64,000 nucleotides of DNA from SG8-30 sp963695085 (GTDB taxonomy: Bacteria > Pseudomonadota > Gammaproteobacteria > Steroidobacterales > Steroidobacteraceae): NCBI GenBank assembly GCA_963695085.1, contig CAVOFV010000001.1, forward strand, positions 124,001 through 188,000, written 5' to 3'. Below the pieces are notes generated by a model. That model ran no database searches. It was not told the DNA's origin and saw nothing but the letters and a program-made list of their open reading frames with translations. A program made the translations under genes and the position numbers. Each line of letters begins with the position of its first letter. Position 1 is the first letter of the stretch. Positions 53,239 through 61,779 of this stretch are shown in pieces.

Positions 53239-53901
53239 TCAGTGAGCCGGCGGCGGCAGGTCGCCATCCATGTCGGCCGTGACGTCGCCCGTGTCCGGGG
53301 CGGGTTCCGCATCCACGTCCGGCTGTCGCGCGGCACCGGCTTCCCCATCGAACTCCAGCTGCACGCCGACGTTGTCCATCTCCTTGAGGTCGGCCAGCGT
53401 CGGCAACTGATCCAGACCGTTGAGCCCGAAGTAATCGAGGAACTCCCGGGTCGTGCCCAGCAATTCGGGCCGGCCCGGTACCTCGCGGTGACCGACCACG
53501 CGAATCCAGCCGCGCTCGGTCAGCGTGCGCACGATGTTCGGATTGACCGTGACACCGCGCACGTCCTCGATCTCGGCGCGCGTGATCGGCTGCCGGTAGG
53601 CGATCAGCGACAGGATCTCCAGCAGCGCACGGGAGTACTTCGCCGGTCGCTCCTGCCACAACCGCGAGACCGGCCCTGAGTAGCCCTCGCGAACCTGGGC
53701 GCGCCAGCCGCTGGCCACCTCGACCAGTTGCAGGGCGCGGCCTTCGTACTCCGTCGCCAGCGCGTGCAGGATCTCACGCACCTGCTCCGCGCTCGGCCGT
53801 TCGTGCTCCGCGAACAGCTCGAGCATGGTCTCCACGTCCAGCGGCCGGCCCGCCGCCAGCAGCGCCGCCTCGATCACGTTCTTTGAGTAATTGGATTCCA
53901 T
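53239..53901 (-). CDS. scpB: Segregation and condensation protein B
   Basis: A 220-residue protein that joins ScpA and SMC (or acts with MksB-type partners) in chromosome condensation. It contains two winged-helix domains: KNVIEAALLAAGRPLDVETMLELF at the start, and SRALLEILSLIAYRQPITRAEIEDVRGVTVNPNIVRTLTERGWIRVVGHREVPGRPELLGTT (with family hallmarks) in the second. The tail after residue 165 is acidic and of low complexity. The start ATG (MESNYSKN) has CCGGAG upstream. It follows scpA by 14 bases. Confidence 0.95.
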   Translation of the reverse strand: MESNYSKNVIEAALLAAGRPLDVETMLELFAEHERPSAEQVREILHALATEYEGRALQLVEVASGWRAQVREGYSGPVSRLWQERPAKYSRALLEILSLIAYRQPITRAEIEDVRGVTVNPNIVRTLTERGWIRVVGHREVPGRPELLGTTREFLDYFGLNGLDQLPTLADLKEMDNVGVQLEFDGEAGAARQPDVDAEPAPDTGDVTADMDGDLPPPAH

Positions 53902-53915
53902 GTCTCCGGTCCCAA

Positions 53916-54812
53916 TCAGGATGCGGCGCCGGCCGCGACCGCCGCCGGCGCCGGGTCCTCGGCGCGGCGTGCCCACAGGCGGACGTGCAGCGGCGCATAG
54001 GCGCCGACCTGGACGATCTCGATCAAACCCTCGCGCATGAGCTCCAGCAGCGCCACGAACGTCACCGTCACGCCCATGCGGCCCTCTTCGGGCGCAAACA
54101 GCCCGGCGAACGCCACCAGTTCGCCCGACCCGAGGGCGGCCATGACATCCGACATCCGCTGCCGCACCGACAGCGCTTCGCGCTGCACATGCAGACGGCT
54201 ATACATGGAGGCGCGCTGCAGCACGTCCTTGAACGCCAGCGCCAGCTCCTTCGCCGTCACCTCGGGCAGCAGCTCGACGATGCGGCGCTCGACCAGTTCC
54301 GCCTGCACCTGGAACACGTCGCGGTCAACCCGCGGCTTGGCATCCAGTTCATCCGCGGCCTGCTTGAAGCGTTCGTATTCCTGCAACCGGCGAATCAGTT
54401 CGGCCCGCGGATCCTGCTCTTCGTCCTCGAGACCCTGCGGGCGCGGCAGCAGCATGCGCGACTTGATCTCGGCCAGCATGGCCGCCATCAGCAGGTACTC
54501 GCCGGCCAGCTCGAGGTTGAGCTCCTGCATGAGCAGGATGTAGTTCATGTACTGCCGCGTAACCTCCGCGATCGGAATGTCCAGGATGTCGAGGTTCTGC
54601 CGGCGAATCAGGTACAGCAGCAGGTCGAGCGGACCCTCGAACGCCTCCAGGAACACCTCGAGCGCCTGCGGCGGGATGTACAGGTCGTGCGGCAGTTGGG
54701 TGAGCGGCTCGCCTTCGACGATTGCGAACGGCATCTCTTCCTGCTGCGGCGAATGCTCGCCCGCCAGAGGGATCACCTGTTCCACGCCGTCCGGTTCGGT
54801 CAGCGCGTTCAC
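53916..54812 (-). CDS. scpA: Segregation and condensation protein A
   Basis: A 298-residue kleisin subunit of the bacterial condensin. The hallmark N-terminal segment is LEAFEGPLDLLLYLIRRQNLDILDIPIAEVTRQYMNYI, followed by AGEYLLMAAMLAEIKSRMLLPRP; the C-terminal winged helix ends in VTFVALLELMREGLIEIVQVGAYAPLHVRL. The first 50 residues are an extension rich in acidic residues and prolines. The GTG start overlaps the trpS stop as GTGA. SMC itself is not in the window. Confidence 0.95.
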   Translation of the reverse strand: MNALTEPDGVEQVIPLAGEHSPQQEEMPFAIVEGEPLTQLPHDLYIPPQALEVFLEAFEGPLDLLLYLIRRQNLDILDIPIAEVTRQYMNYILLMQELNLELAGEYLLMAAMLAEIKSRMLLPRPQGLEDEEQDPRAELIRRLQEYERFKQAADELDAKPRVDRDVFQVQAELVERRIVELLPEVTAKELALAFKDVLQRASMYSRLHVQREALSVRQRMSDVMAALGSGELVAFAGLFAPEEGRMGVTVTFVALLELMREGLIEIVQVGAYAPLHVRLWARRAEDPAPAAVAAGAAS

Positions 54813-56026
54813 CGGTACTCGATCCCGATGGCCTCGCGCACGTCGATCATGGTCCGCCGTGCGGTCTCACGCGCCTTCTCGCAGCCGTCGTCGATGATGC
54901 CCCGCACCAGGTCCGGGCTTTCCTCGAATTCCTGGGCGCGCGCGCGGATCGCGCTGATCTGCTCGACGACCGCTTCGATGAGCGGCTTCTTGCACTCCAG
55001 GCAGCCGATGCCTGCGGAGCGGCAGCCCGACTCGACCCATTGCCTCGTTTCGGCGGACGAGTAGATGCGGTGCAGGTCGTAGACCGGGCATTTGTCCGGA
55101 TCGCCCGGGTCGGTGCGGCGCGCGCGTGCGGGATCCGTCTGCATGGTCTTCAGCTTGCGTGCCACGGAATCCGGATCTTCGCGCAGGCCGATGGTGTTGC
55201 CGTACGACTTGGACATCTTGCGACCGTCCAGCCCCGGCACCTTGGCCGACTTGGTCAGCAAGACCTGCGGTTCCGGCAGTATCGAGCGGCCGGTGCCTTC
55301 CAGGTGGCCGAGCAGCCGCTCGCGGTCCGCGACCGTCAGTCGCGTGTTGCGCTCGACGGTCGCGCGTGCCTTCGCAAGCGCTGCCGCATCTCCCTGTTCC
55401 TGGTAGCTGCGCCTGAGTTCCTGGAAAGTGGACGCGTTGCGCGTGCCGAGCTGCTTGAGCGCCCGTGCGACCTTCTGTTCCGCGTCCGCCTCGCGGCCGA
55501 ACATGTGGTTGAAGCGACGCGCAATTTCACGCGTGATCTCGACGTGCGCGACCTGGTCCTCGCCGACCGGCACGTATTGTGGCCGGTACAGCAGGATGTC
55601 CGCGCTCTGCAGGACCGGGTACCCCAGGAAGCCGTACGTGCCCAGGTCCTTGTCCTTTAGCTGCTCGATCTGGTCCTTGTAGGTAGGCACACGCTCCAGC
55701 CAGCCGAGCGGCGTGACCATCGACAGCAGAAGGTGCAGTTCCGCATGCTCGGGCACGCGCGACTGGATGAACATCGTGCAGGCGCCAGGATTCAGGCCGG
55801 CGGCCAGCCAGTCGATCACCATCTGCCAGACATTGTCCTCGAGCCCGGCAGTGTCGTCGTAGCCAGTCGTCAGCGCATGCCAGTCGGCGATGAAGAAGTA
55901 GCACTCGTAGGAGTACTGCAATTCGATCCAGTTGCGTAGTGCGCCGTGGTAATTACCAAGGTGCAACTGGCCGGTCGGGCGCATGCCCGACAAGACCCGG
56001 CGATTCTGGCCTGTACTGGTGACCAC
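54809..56026 (-). CDS. trpS: Tryptophanyl-tRNA synthetase
   Basis: A 405-residue class Ic synthetase that charges tRNA-Trp. It shows the HIGH-type motif HLGN at residues 22-25 (RPTGQLHLGNYHGAL), the active-site segment FLGYPVLQSADILLY and VPVGEDQVAHVEITREIARRFN, and the KMSKS motif as GRKMSKSYGNTI. It carries an insertion of about 60 residues between the active-site half and KMSKS (EQKVARALKQLGTRN ... GRSILPEPQVLLTKSAKVPG), longer than in Escherichia coli TrpS; this longer type is known in Xanthomonadales and relatives. The start is GTG, 10 bases after the M50 peptidase gene. Confidence 0.95.
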   Translation of the reverse strand: MVTSTGQNRRVLSGMRPTGQLHLGNYHGALRNWIELQYSYECYFFIADWHALTTGYDDTAGLEDNVWQMVIDWLAAGLNPGACTMFIQSRVPEHAELHLLLSMVTPLGWLERVPTYKDQIEQLKDKDLGTYGFLGYPVLQSADILLYRPQYVPVGEDQVAHVEITREIARRFNHMFGREADAEQKVARALKQLGTRNASTFQELRRSYQEQGDAAALAKARATVERNTRLTVADRERLLGHLEGTGRSILPEPQVLLTKSAKVPGLDGRKMSKSYGNTIGLREDPDSVARKLKTMQTDPARARRTDPGDPDKCPVYDLHRIYSSAETRQWVESGCRSAGIGCLECKKPLIEAVVEQISAIRARAQEFEESPDLVRGIIDDGCEKARETARRTMIDVREAIGIEYR

Positions 56027-56036
56027 GCGTTGCTCC

Positions 56037-56696
56037 CTAGAACCGCTGCGCGCCGACCATGCTGAGGATGAACTCCTCGAGCACTGCCATCGGACCAGAG
56101 AGCACCCGGAACAACAGGCCGCTCATGACCAGTCCCAGCACAATCAGCAGGCCCCATGGCTCGAGTCGGTCCAGCAGCCTCATGGTCGGCCCCGGCGGCA
56201 TCAGGTTGGTCAGCACGCGACCACCGTCCAGTGGCGGAATCGGCAGCATGTTGAAGACAGCCAGCAGCAGGTTGATGGACACGCCAATGGACGCCATGGT
56301 CTCCAGCAGCTGCGCCACGGTGCCGCCGCCTCGGTGCTGCGCAATCGACAATACCGCGGCCCAGCCTATCGCCATGCCGATGTTGGCCGCCGGTCCAGCC
56401 GCCGCCACCCACACCATGTCCTGGCGCGGCCGGCGCAGGAACCGCGGGTTGATCGGTACGGGTTTCGCCCAACCAAACAGGAAGCCTCCCAGCCACAGCA
56501 ACAGCGCCGGGACCAGCACGGTTCCAATCGGGTCGATGTGGCGCAGCGGATTGAGGCTCAAGCGGCCCTGCGCCTCGGCTGTGCCGTCACCAAAGTGACG
56601 GGCCGCCCGGCCGTGGGCCACTTCGTGCAGCGTGATCGCCATGAGGATCGGCACCGCCGCCACAGCCACCGTTACCAGAAATGTTACTAAGTCCAT
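56037..56696 (-). CDS. Site-2 protease family (M50) membrane peptidase
   Basis: A 219-residue intramembrane zinc metalloprotease with about five hydrophobic segments. The zinc motif is HEVAH in AITLHEVAHGRAARHFGD, the third zinc ligand lies in NMLPIPPLDGGRV, and the segments GWAKPVPINPRF and AAAGPAANI are typical of the compact M50 group found beside trpS-scpA. The substrate is unknown. The ATG has no Shine-Dalgarno motif; the preceding bases are T-rich and follow a GC-rich hairpin-like region, which would fit a terminator or a leaderless start. In other genomes this gene and the YciO gene are in one cluster with trpS. Confidence 0.86.
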   Translation of the reverse strand: MDLVTFLVTVAVAAVPILMAITLHEVAHGRAARHFGDGTAEAQGRLSLNPLRHIDPIGTVLVPALLLWLGGFLFGWAKPVPINPRFLRRPRQDMVWVAAAGPAANIGMAIGWAAVLSIAQHRGGGTVAQLLETMASIGVSINLLLAVFNMLPIPPLDGGRVLTNLMPPGPTMRLLDRLEPWGLLIVLGLVMSGLLFRVLSGPMAVLEEFILSMVGAQRF

Positions 56697-56801
56697 GATT
56701 TCATACAAAAAAGGCCCAATGCCCCGGAGCCGAAGAACCGGCCCGGCCGGCCTGGCCATTACCTGAAGGGAGTATACGACGGCCGCAAGCAGCCGTGCGG
56801 G

Positions 56802-57422
56802 TCACTGGAAAGACGCCACGTCACCCTTGCCCGCGCGCAGAACCGTCGGGCTGTCCCCCACCAGGTCCACGACCGTCGTCGGCTCGAGACCGCAATTGCC
56901 GCCGTCCAGCACCAGGTCGACGCCATGGCCGATTCGCTCGAAAATCTCCCCGGCATCCGTCATCGGGTGCGGATCACCCGGCAGGTGCAGCGTCGTGCTC
57001 ATCAACGGACCGCCCAGTTCCGCGAGCAGCATCCGCACCAGTGGATGGTCCGGGACCCTGATGCCGACCGTACGGCGCCTGGCATTCATCAACCGCCGCG
57101 GCACCTCGCGGGTGGCCTCCACCACGAAGGTGTAAGGCCCGGGTGTGAAGGACTTGAGCGTACGGTACTGCCAATTGGACACCCTGGCATAGCGCGAGAT
57201 TTCCGACAGGTCGCGACACACCAGCGTGAAGAAGTGGTGCTTGTCCGTTTGGCGCAGGCGCTGGATTCTCTCCATGCCGTCCTTGGACCCCAGCGCGCAG
57301 CCCAACGCATAGCAGGAGTCCGTCGGGTAGGCAATGACCCCGCCATTCTGCAGCGCGTCGACCGCCATGCGCACGTAACGCGTCTGCGGGTTCTGGTGGT
57401 GAACTGCCAGCAATTCGGTCAT
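56802..57422 (-). CDS. YciO-type Sua5/YrdC protein
   Basis: A 206-residue protein of the Sua5/YrdC family (L-threonylcarbamoyladenylate synthase fold). The YciO subgroup shows the segments GGVIAYPTDSCYALGC, KHHFFTLVCRDLSEIS, KSFTPGPYTFVVEATREVPRRL and RTVGIRVPDHPLV. Sua5/TsaC makes threonylcarbamoyl-AMP for t6A37 of tRNA; for YciO the real role is not settled. The placement next to M50-trpS-scpA is conserved. It is divergent from yciB, and the start is placed at MTELLAVHHQ; the ribosome binding site is weak and the frame is open further upstream. Confidence 0.88.
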   Translation of the reverse strand: MTELLAVHHQNPQTRYVRMAVDALQNGGVIAYPTDSCYALGCALGSKDGMERIQRLRQTDKHHFFTLVCRDLSEISRYARVSNWQYRTLKSFTPGPYTFVVEATREVPRRLMNARRRTVGIRVPDHPLVRMLLAELGGPLMSTTLHLPGDPHPMTDAGEIFERIGHGVDLVLDGGNCGLEPTTVVDLVGDSPTVLRAGKGDVASFQ

Positions 57423-57596
57423 GAGGGTACCGGCCCAGGATGTGCGGGTTTCGACGTACGGCTCAATCGGTGGGTATGATATCTGTTTACCCGTCCCGAC
57501 TCGGTGCCCCCTGGCAAATCCGGCTTGCAGCGCCGCGGCCAGACCAGGTGGCAGGTGCCGGGTCCGGCCGTCATTGCCTGAAGGATCGTGTAACGC

Positions 57597-58154
57597 ATGC
57601 AACTGCTGGTCGACTTCCTGCCTGTTGTGGCTTTCTTCGTCGCGTACAAGCTATCCGGCATCTATGTCGCGACGGCCGTGCTGATCGTGGCCGTGATCCT
57701 GCAGTCTGCAGTGCAGTGGATGCGCAAGGGCAAACTCAGCAACATGCACCTCATCTCGGCGGCGCTGGTACTGGTGTTCGGCGGCCTCACCCTGGCGATT
57801 CAGGACAAGGCCTTCATCATGTGGAAACCGACCGTGGTCAACTGGCTTTTCGCCTGTGGTTTCCTCGCCAGCCAGCACCGCGCCTTTGGCGGCCGGCCGC
57901 TCGTCGAGCGCCTGATGAGCACGGTCGGTACTGAAATCGACCTGACCGCCCGGCAGTGGCGCCACTTGAACCTGATGTGGGTCGCCTATTTCGTGGTGAT
58001 GGGTCTCGCCAACGTGATCGTATTCAGGAACTTCGACGAGTCCACCTGGGTCAATTTCAAGTTGTTCGGCATGCTCGGCATGACACTCGCATTCATTGCG
58101 ATCCAGGGATTCTGGATTGCCGCCAGGACGCGGCACGTGGGCGCCAGCGAATGA
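57597..58154 (+). CDS. yciB: YciB/septation protein A family membrane protein
   Basis: A 185-residue inner-membrane protein with five helices. The start QLLVDFLPVVAFFVAYKLSGIYVATAVLIVAV and the segment NMHLISAALVLVFGGLTLAIQDKAFIMWKPTVVNWLFACGF are family hallmarks. YciB (IspZ) links cell elongation and division machinery and affects membrane permeability and septation; its molecular job is not certain. The ATG has AAGGATC upstream. It overlaps the YciI gene as ATGA, so it leads the operon yciB-yciI-bolA. Confidence 0.93.
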   Translation: MQLLVDFLPVVAFFVAYKLSGIYVATAVLIVAVILQSAVQWMRKGKLSNMHLISAALVLVFGGLTLAIQDKAFIMWKPTVVNWLFACGFLASQHRAFGGRPLVERLMSTVGTEIDLTARQWRHLNLMWVAYFVVMGLANVIVFRNFDESTWVNFKLFGMLGMTLAFIAIQGFWIAARTRHVGASE

Positions 58155-58453
58155 GCCTGTACGCCATCATCGGCCGCGACCGCGTCGCTTCGCTCGAGGC
58201 GCGCCGCACAGCGCGGCCCGAGCACCTCGCAAGGGTGCAGGAACTCGTTGCGGCCGGTCGGCTGGTCCTTGCCGGACCGCTGCCCAGGATCGACGCAGAC
58301 GAACCCACAGCCGCTGGTTTCGCCGGCAGCCTGATCGTCGCGGAATTCGACACGCTGGAAGAAGCTCAGGACTGGGCCAACGAGGACCCTTACGTGACCG
58401 ACGGCGTCTTTGCGAGTTGCGAAGTGCATCCGTTCATCAAGGTGCTGCCATGA
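58151..58453 (+). CDS. yciI: YciI family protein
   Basis: A 100-residue dimeric ferredoxin-like protein of the YciI family. It starts SLYAIIGRDRVASLEARRTARPEHLARVQELVAAGRLVLAGPLP and ends ASCEVHPFIKVLP. A His in HLARV and the acid in the later DPYVTDGVF segment are the conserved active-site-like residues. Function is unclear; members of the wider group are dehydrochlorinase-like or have no known substrate. ATGA overlaps tie it to yciB upstream and to bolA downstream. Confidence 0.92.
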   Translation: MSLYAIIGRDRVASLEARRTARPEHLARVQELVAAGRLVLAGPLPRIDADEPTAAGFAGSLIVAEFDTLEEAQDWANEDPYVTDGVFASCEVHPFIKVLP

Positions 58454-58749
58454 CGTCGGAACGCATCGACCGCATGCGTGCACTGCTGGAAGCAGCCCTT
58501 GGCCCGACCCGGCTGGAGATACGCGACGACAGTGCCGCGCATGCGGGACACGCTGGCGCCCGCGATGGTGCCGGCCATTTCACGATTGGCATAGAATCGG
58601 CAGCCTTTGCGCGATTGCCGCCGCTGCGGCGACACCGGCTTGTCTACGATGCGCTTTCCGGCATGATGCCCGCCGAGATCCATGCGCTGTCAATTGATGC
58701 CAGGGCACCCGACGAAAAGTCACCGAACTTCGACCATACCGACCACTAA
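58450..58749 (+). CDS. bolA: BolA family protein
   Basis: A 99-residue BolA-fold protein with the class II KH-like pattern: ERIDRMRALLEAALGPTRLEIRDDSAAHAGHAG (including the H-A-G-H motif), HFTIGIESAAFARLPPLRRHRLVYDALSGMM and PAEIHALSIDARAP. BolA proteins pair with monothiol glutaredoxins to handle iron-sulfur clusters, or act as transcription regulators. It overlaps yciI as ATGA. The tail is short and acidic. It precedes the parvulin lipoprotein by 10 bases. Confidence 0.93.
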   Translation: MTSERIDRMRALLEAALGPTRLEIRDDSAAHAGHAGARDGAGHFTIGIESAAFARLPPLRRHRLVYDALSGMMPAEIHALSIDARAPDEKSPNFDHTDH

Positions 58750-58759
58750 CAGAGGACTC

Positions 58760-59587
58760 ATGATGAATCGACATTCACTGCCCTTGACCGCACTGGTAGC
58801 GGTCCTAGCCGTTGCTGCCTGCGACAAGGGCGCAGCCGATCAGGATCCGACGGCAGCGAATGCCGGACCGGTCGCGATCGTCAACGGGACCGCCATTTCA
58901 CGCGACGTGTGGAACCTCTTTCTGAAGACCAGGATGTCCGGGCACGAGGACGAGGAGGTCACGCCCGAGCAGCAACAGCAAATGCTCGACAACCTGATCC
59001 AGATGTACGTCGCGTCGCAGCAGGCCGAAAAGGACGGGCTCGATAAGGGTGAGACGGCCGCGCGCCTGGAGCTGATGAAGCGCAGCGCCCTGGCCGACCT
59101 CGCCGGCCAGAAGCACCTGCAGGGCAAGGACCCGTCGCAGGAAGAACTGAAGGCAGAGTATGACCGCCAGATTGCGCAGATGCCGAAGACCGAGTACAGC
59201 GCGCGCCACATCCTGGTGGAGACGGAAGAGCTGGCGCGTGAACTGATCGCATCGCTGGACAAGGGCGCCAAGTTCGAGACCTTGGCCAAGGAGAAGTCTA
59301 CGGACAGCTCCGCCGAGGAAGGTGGCGATCTCGGGTGGTTTACGCCGGCACGGATGGTCAAGCCATTTGCCGATGCCGTGCAGGCGCTGGAGAAAGGCGC
59401 CTACACCAAAGAGCCTGTTCAGTCCCAGTTTGGCTGGCACGTCATCAAACTGGAAGACACCCGGCCCTTGACGCCTCCGCCGTTTGAGGCAGTCGAGACG
59501 CAACTCAAGCAGTTCGTGCAGCAGACCCAGTTCAAGGCCTACGTCGATGAACTGGTAGCGAGCGCCAAGGTAGAGAAGAAGCTGTAA
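58760..59587 (+). CDS. Parvulin-type peptidylprolyl isomerase lipoprotein
   Basis: A 275-residue exported folding factor. The signal ends in a lipobox (LAVAAC, lipidated Cys21), so it is anchored in a membrane leaflet facing the periplasm. Residues about 40-150 form a SurA/PpiC N-terminal-like helical part (GTAISRDVWNLFLKTRMSG). The parvulin domain is at about 155-250 (YSARHILVETEELARELI ... GGDLGWFTPARMVKPFADAVQALEKG ... SQFGWHVIKLEDTRPL). It speeds cis-trans isomerisation of prolines. The ATG at 58760 is preceded by GAGGA; the next codon is also ATG. It ends the yciB operon and is followed by a terminator. Confidence 0.93.
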   Translation: MMNRHSLPLTALVAVLAVAACDKGAADQDPTAANAGPVAIVNGTAISRDVWNLFLKTRMSGHEDEEVTPEQQQQMLDNLIQMYVASQQAEKDGLDKGETAARLELMKRSALADLAGQKHLQGKDPSQEELKAEYDRQIAQMPKTEYSARHILVETEELARELIASLDKGAKFETLAKEKSTDSSAEEGGDLGWFTPARMVKPFADAVQALEKGAYTKEPVQSQFGWHVIKLEDTRPLTPPPFEAVETQLKQFVQQTQFKAYVDELVASAKVEKKL

Positions 59588-59620
59588 TGCCTGGCCCACG
59601 CGGTGGGCCTGCAAAATGAG

Positions 59621-59660
59621 AAGGGCCGGTTGGCGTCTTGCCAGCCGGCCCTTTTCTTTT
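59621..59660 (+). terminator. Rho-independent terminator after the parvulin gene
   Basis: A 14-base stem AAGGGCCGGTTGGC / GCCAGCCGGCCCTT with one G-T pair, a 5-base loop and a T-rich run (CTTTTCTTTT). It closes the yciB-to-parvulin operon. On the other strand it is preceded by TTCTCATTTT-like bases, so it may also stop the repeat-protein transcript that arrives from the right. Confidence 0.88.
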
Positions 59661-59710
59661 GTCGGATGACTTGTGTGGTTACTAGTGCCTAGCGAGGCAT
59701 CAAGCTAACC

Positions 59711-61076
59711 CGTGCCAACTGAGGCGTCGACCCTGCCGGTGCCTACCGACGCATCAACGCCGGTGCCTACCGACGCATCAACCCGACCGGTGCCTACCGA
59801 GGCATCAACGCCGGTGCCTACCGACGCATCAATGCCGGTGCCTACCGAGGCATCAACCCGACCGGTGCCTACCGACGCATCAACGCCGGTGCCTACCGAG
59901 GCATCAACCCGACCGGTGCCTACCGACGCATCAATGCCGGTGCCTACCGAGGCATCAACCCGACCGGTGCCTACCGACGCATCAACGCCGGTGCCTACCG
60001 AGGCATCAACCCGACCGGTGCCTACCGACGCATCGACGCCGGTGCCTACCGACGCATCAATCCGACCGGTGCCTACCGAGGCATCAACGCCGGTGCCTAC
60101 TGAGGCGTCGACCCTGCCGGTGCCTACCGACGCATCAACGCCGGTGCCTACCGACGCATCAATCCGACCGGTGCCTACCGAGGCATCAACGCCGGTGCCT
60201 ACCGAGGCATCAATCCGACCGGTGCCTACCGACGCATCAATGCCGGTGCCTACCGAGGCGTCGACCCTGCCGGTGCCTACCGAGGCATCAACGCCGGTGC
60301 CTACCGACGCATCAATCCGACCGGTGCCTACCGACGCATCAATCCGACCGGTGCCTACCGACGCATCAACGCCGGTGCCTACCGACGCATCAACGCCGGT
60401 GCCTACCGACGCATCAACCCTGCCGGTGCCTACCGACGCATCAACCTGCCGGTGCCTACCGACGCATCAACTGCCGGTGCCTACCGACGCATCAACCTGC
60501 CGGTGCCTACCGACGCATCAACGCCGGTGCCTACTGAGGCGTCGACCCTGCCGGTGCCTACCGAGGCATCAACGCCGGTGCCTACTGAGGCGTCGACCCT
60601 GCCGGTGCCTACCGACGCATCAACGCCGGTGCCTACTGAGGCGTCGACCCGCCGGTGCCTACCGACGCATCAACGCCGGTGCCTACCGAGGCATCAATCC
60701 GACCGGTGCCTACCGAGGCATCAACGCCGGTGCCTACTGAGGCGTCGACCCTGCCGGTGCCTACCGAGGCATCAACGCCGGTGCCTACTGAGGCGTCGAC
60801 CCTGCCGGTGCCTACCGACGCATCAACGCCGGTGCCTACCGAGGCGTCGACCCTGCCGGTGCCTACCGAGGCATCAACGCCGGTGCCTACTGAGGCATCA
60901 ACCCGACCGGTGCCTACCGACGCATCAACGCCGGTGCCTACCGAGGCATCAACCCGACCGGTGCCTACCGAGGCATCAATCCGACCGGTGCCTACCGAGG
61001 CATCAACCCGACCGGTGCCTACCGACGCATCAACGCCGGTGCCTACTGAGGCGTCGACCCTGCCGGTGCTGACCGA
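59711..61076. repeat. Array of about 54 tandem 24/27-base units
   Basis: About 54 direct repeats of the type GTGCCTACCGACGCATCAA plus CGCCG (24 bases) or CCCGACCG (27 bases). Differences between units are mostly at positions that are silent on the minus strand: Ala GCG/GCC, Ser TCG/TCA, Asp GAT/GAC. The minus-strand product is VDASVGTG (8 residues) or VDASVGTGR (9), with Val replaced by Ile in some units. On the plus strand the same changes alter Asp/Glu. The coding strand is therefore the minus strand. Units at about 60425-60500 and one near 60650 have 1-2 bases missing. Confidence 0.93.
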
Positions 61077-61703
61077 CGTGCCAACTAGCGCTGAGTTTCC
61101 GCGCGAACTAGGTCTCTGCTGCCACGTCGCAAGAACCACTCCCCCAATGGAAGGTTGCGTCCCTACGATTTCTACAATCTCGCTATTTCGTGCTGGTTCA
61201 AACTCAATCGCAGAAGTCAGATCACCAAATACCACGTTCTGTGACCCGATTGAGTACCGGTCGCTAGCCGAAGACGATCCAGCAACCGGTCCACGAAGAT
61301 AAACGTGTGAAGCCCCAGGAACGTATTGTTTGGGCAGGATCATAGCCGCCGAAACGAAATATCCGTGCTCAGTAGAATCACCAAACAAGGCGACACTGTC
61401 CCCGATGCCCATTGCTGCAATCGCCGACTGTGCACGCGGCGTGCCCAGAACCGCAAATCTATTGCCAAGCAAGCTAACTTCGGACCGGTCTAGCGAGACG
61501 GCATCAACTCGACCTATTGCCAACAGAGACCCCTTGGCCGCCCTCCTAATCGCAGAAATATCGGCCCGGGAGAGGACTCCGGACACGTGCGTATCAGCCG
61601 CCAGGGACGCCGACGTGTCGGATGACAGCGCGCTATGAGACGGCGCGGACATCAACACCGCTGCGATTGCAGCGCGCAGAGCGACCTTCCCATTAATGTT
61701 CAT
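60633..61703 (-). CDS. Exported protein with tandem VDASVGTG repeats (frame broken)
   Basis: A 356-residue open frame. Residues 1-27 form a signal peptide (NINGKVALRAAIAAVLMSAPSHSALS). Residues about 35-210 are a small beta-rich part with two similar modules (SLLAIGRVDAVSLDRSEVSLLG and HVYLRGPVAGSSSASDRYSIG), which recalls DUF5666-type OB-like modules but is weakly supported. From about residue 214 come repeats of VDASVGTG and V/IDASVGTGR. The frame stops at 60633 because one base is missing near 60650. If the frame were restored through the array it would close at TAG 59705-59707, just after the last full unit. It follows a DUF6502 gene by 76 bases on the same strand and is probably co-transcribed. 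No function is known. Confidence 0.72.
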   Translation of the reverse strand: MNINGKVALRAAIAAVLMSAPSHSALSSDTSASLAADTHVSGVLSRADISAIRRAAKGSLLAIGRVDAVSLDRSEVSLLGNRFAVLGTPRAQSAIAAMGIGDSVALFGDSTEHGYFVSAAMILPKQYVPGASHVYLRGPVAGSSSASDRYSIGSQNVVFGDLTSAIEFEPARNSEIVEIVGTQPSIGGVVLATWQQRPSSRGNSALVGTSVSTGRVDASVGTGVDASVGTGRVDASVGTGRIDASVGTGRVDASVGTGVDASVGTGRVDASVGTGVDASVGTGRVDASVGTGVDASVGTGRVDASVGTGVDASVGTGRVDASVGTGVDASVGTGRIDASVGTGVDASVGTGGSTPQ

Positions 61704-61779
61704 ATTCAGTGACTCCGAATCCCCTGGCTTTTCATGGCGCCAGTTCGCAGCCAAAAACTAGTATCCAAGAAGCGGCCAA

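Noticed and set aside
59712..60740. Long plus-strand frame of PTDAST/PTEAST-type repeats across the array, and a second one at 60452-61302
   Set aside because: Open only because the repeat unit has no stop in several frames. Unit differences change Asp/Glu on this strand but are silent on the minus strand, and there is no start signal or N-terminal domain.
59711..61076. Possible CRISPR array
   Set aside because: Units are contiguous with no unique spacers, and the unit is coding; no cas gene is near.
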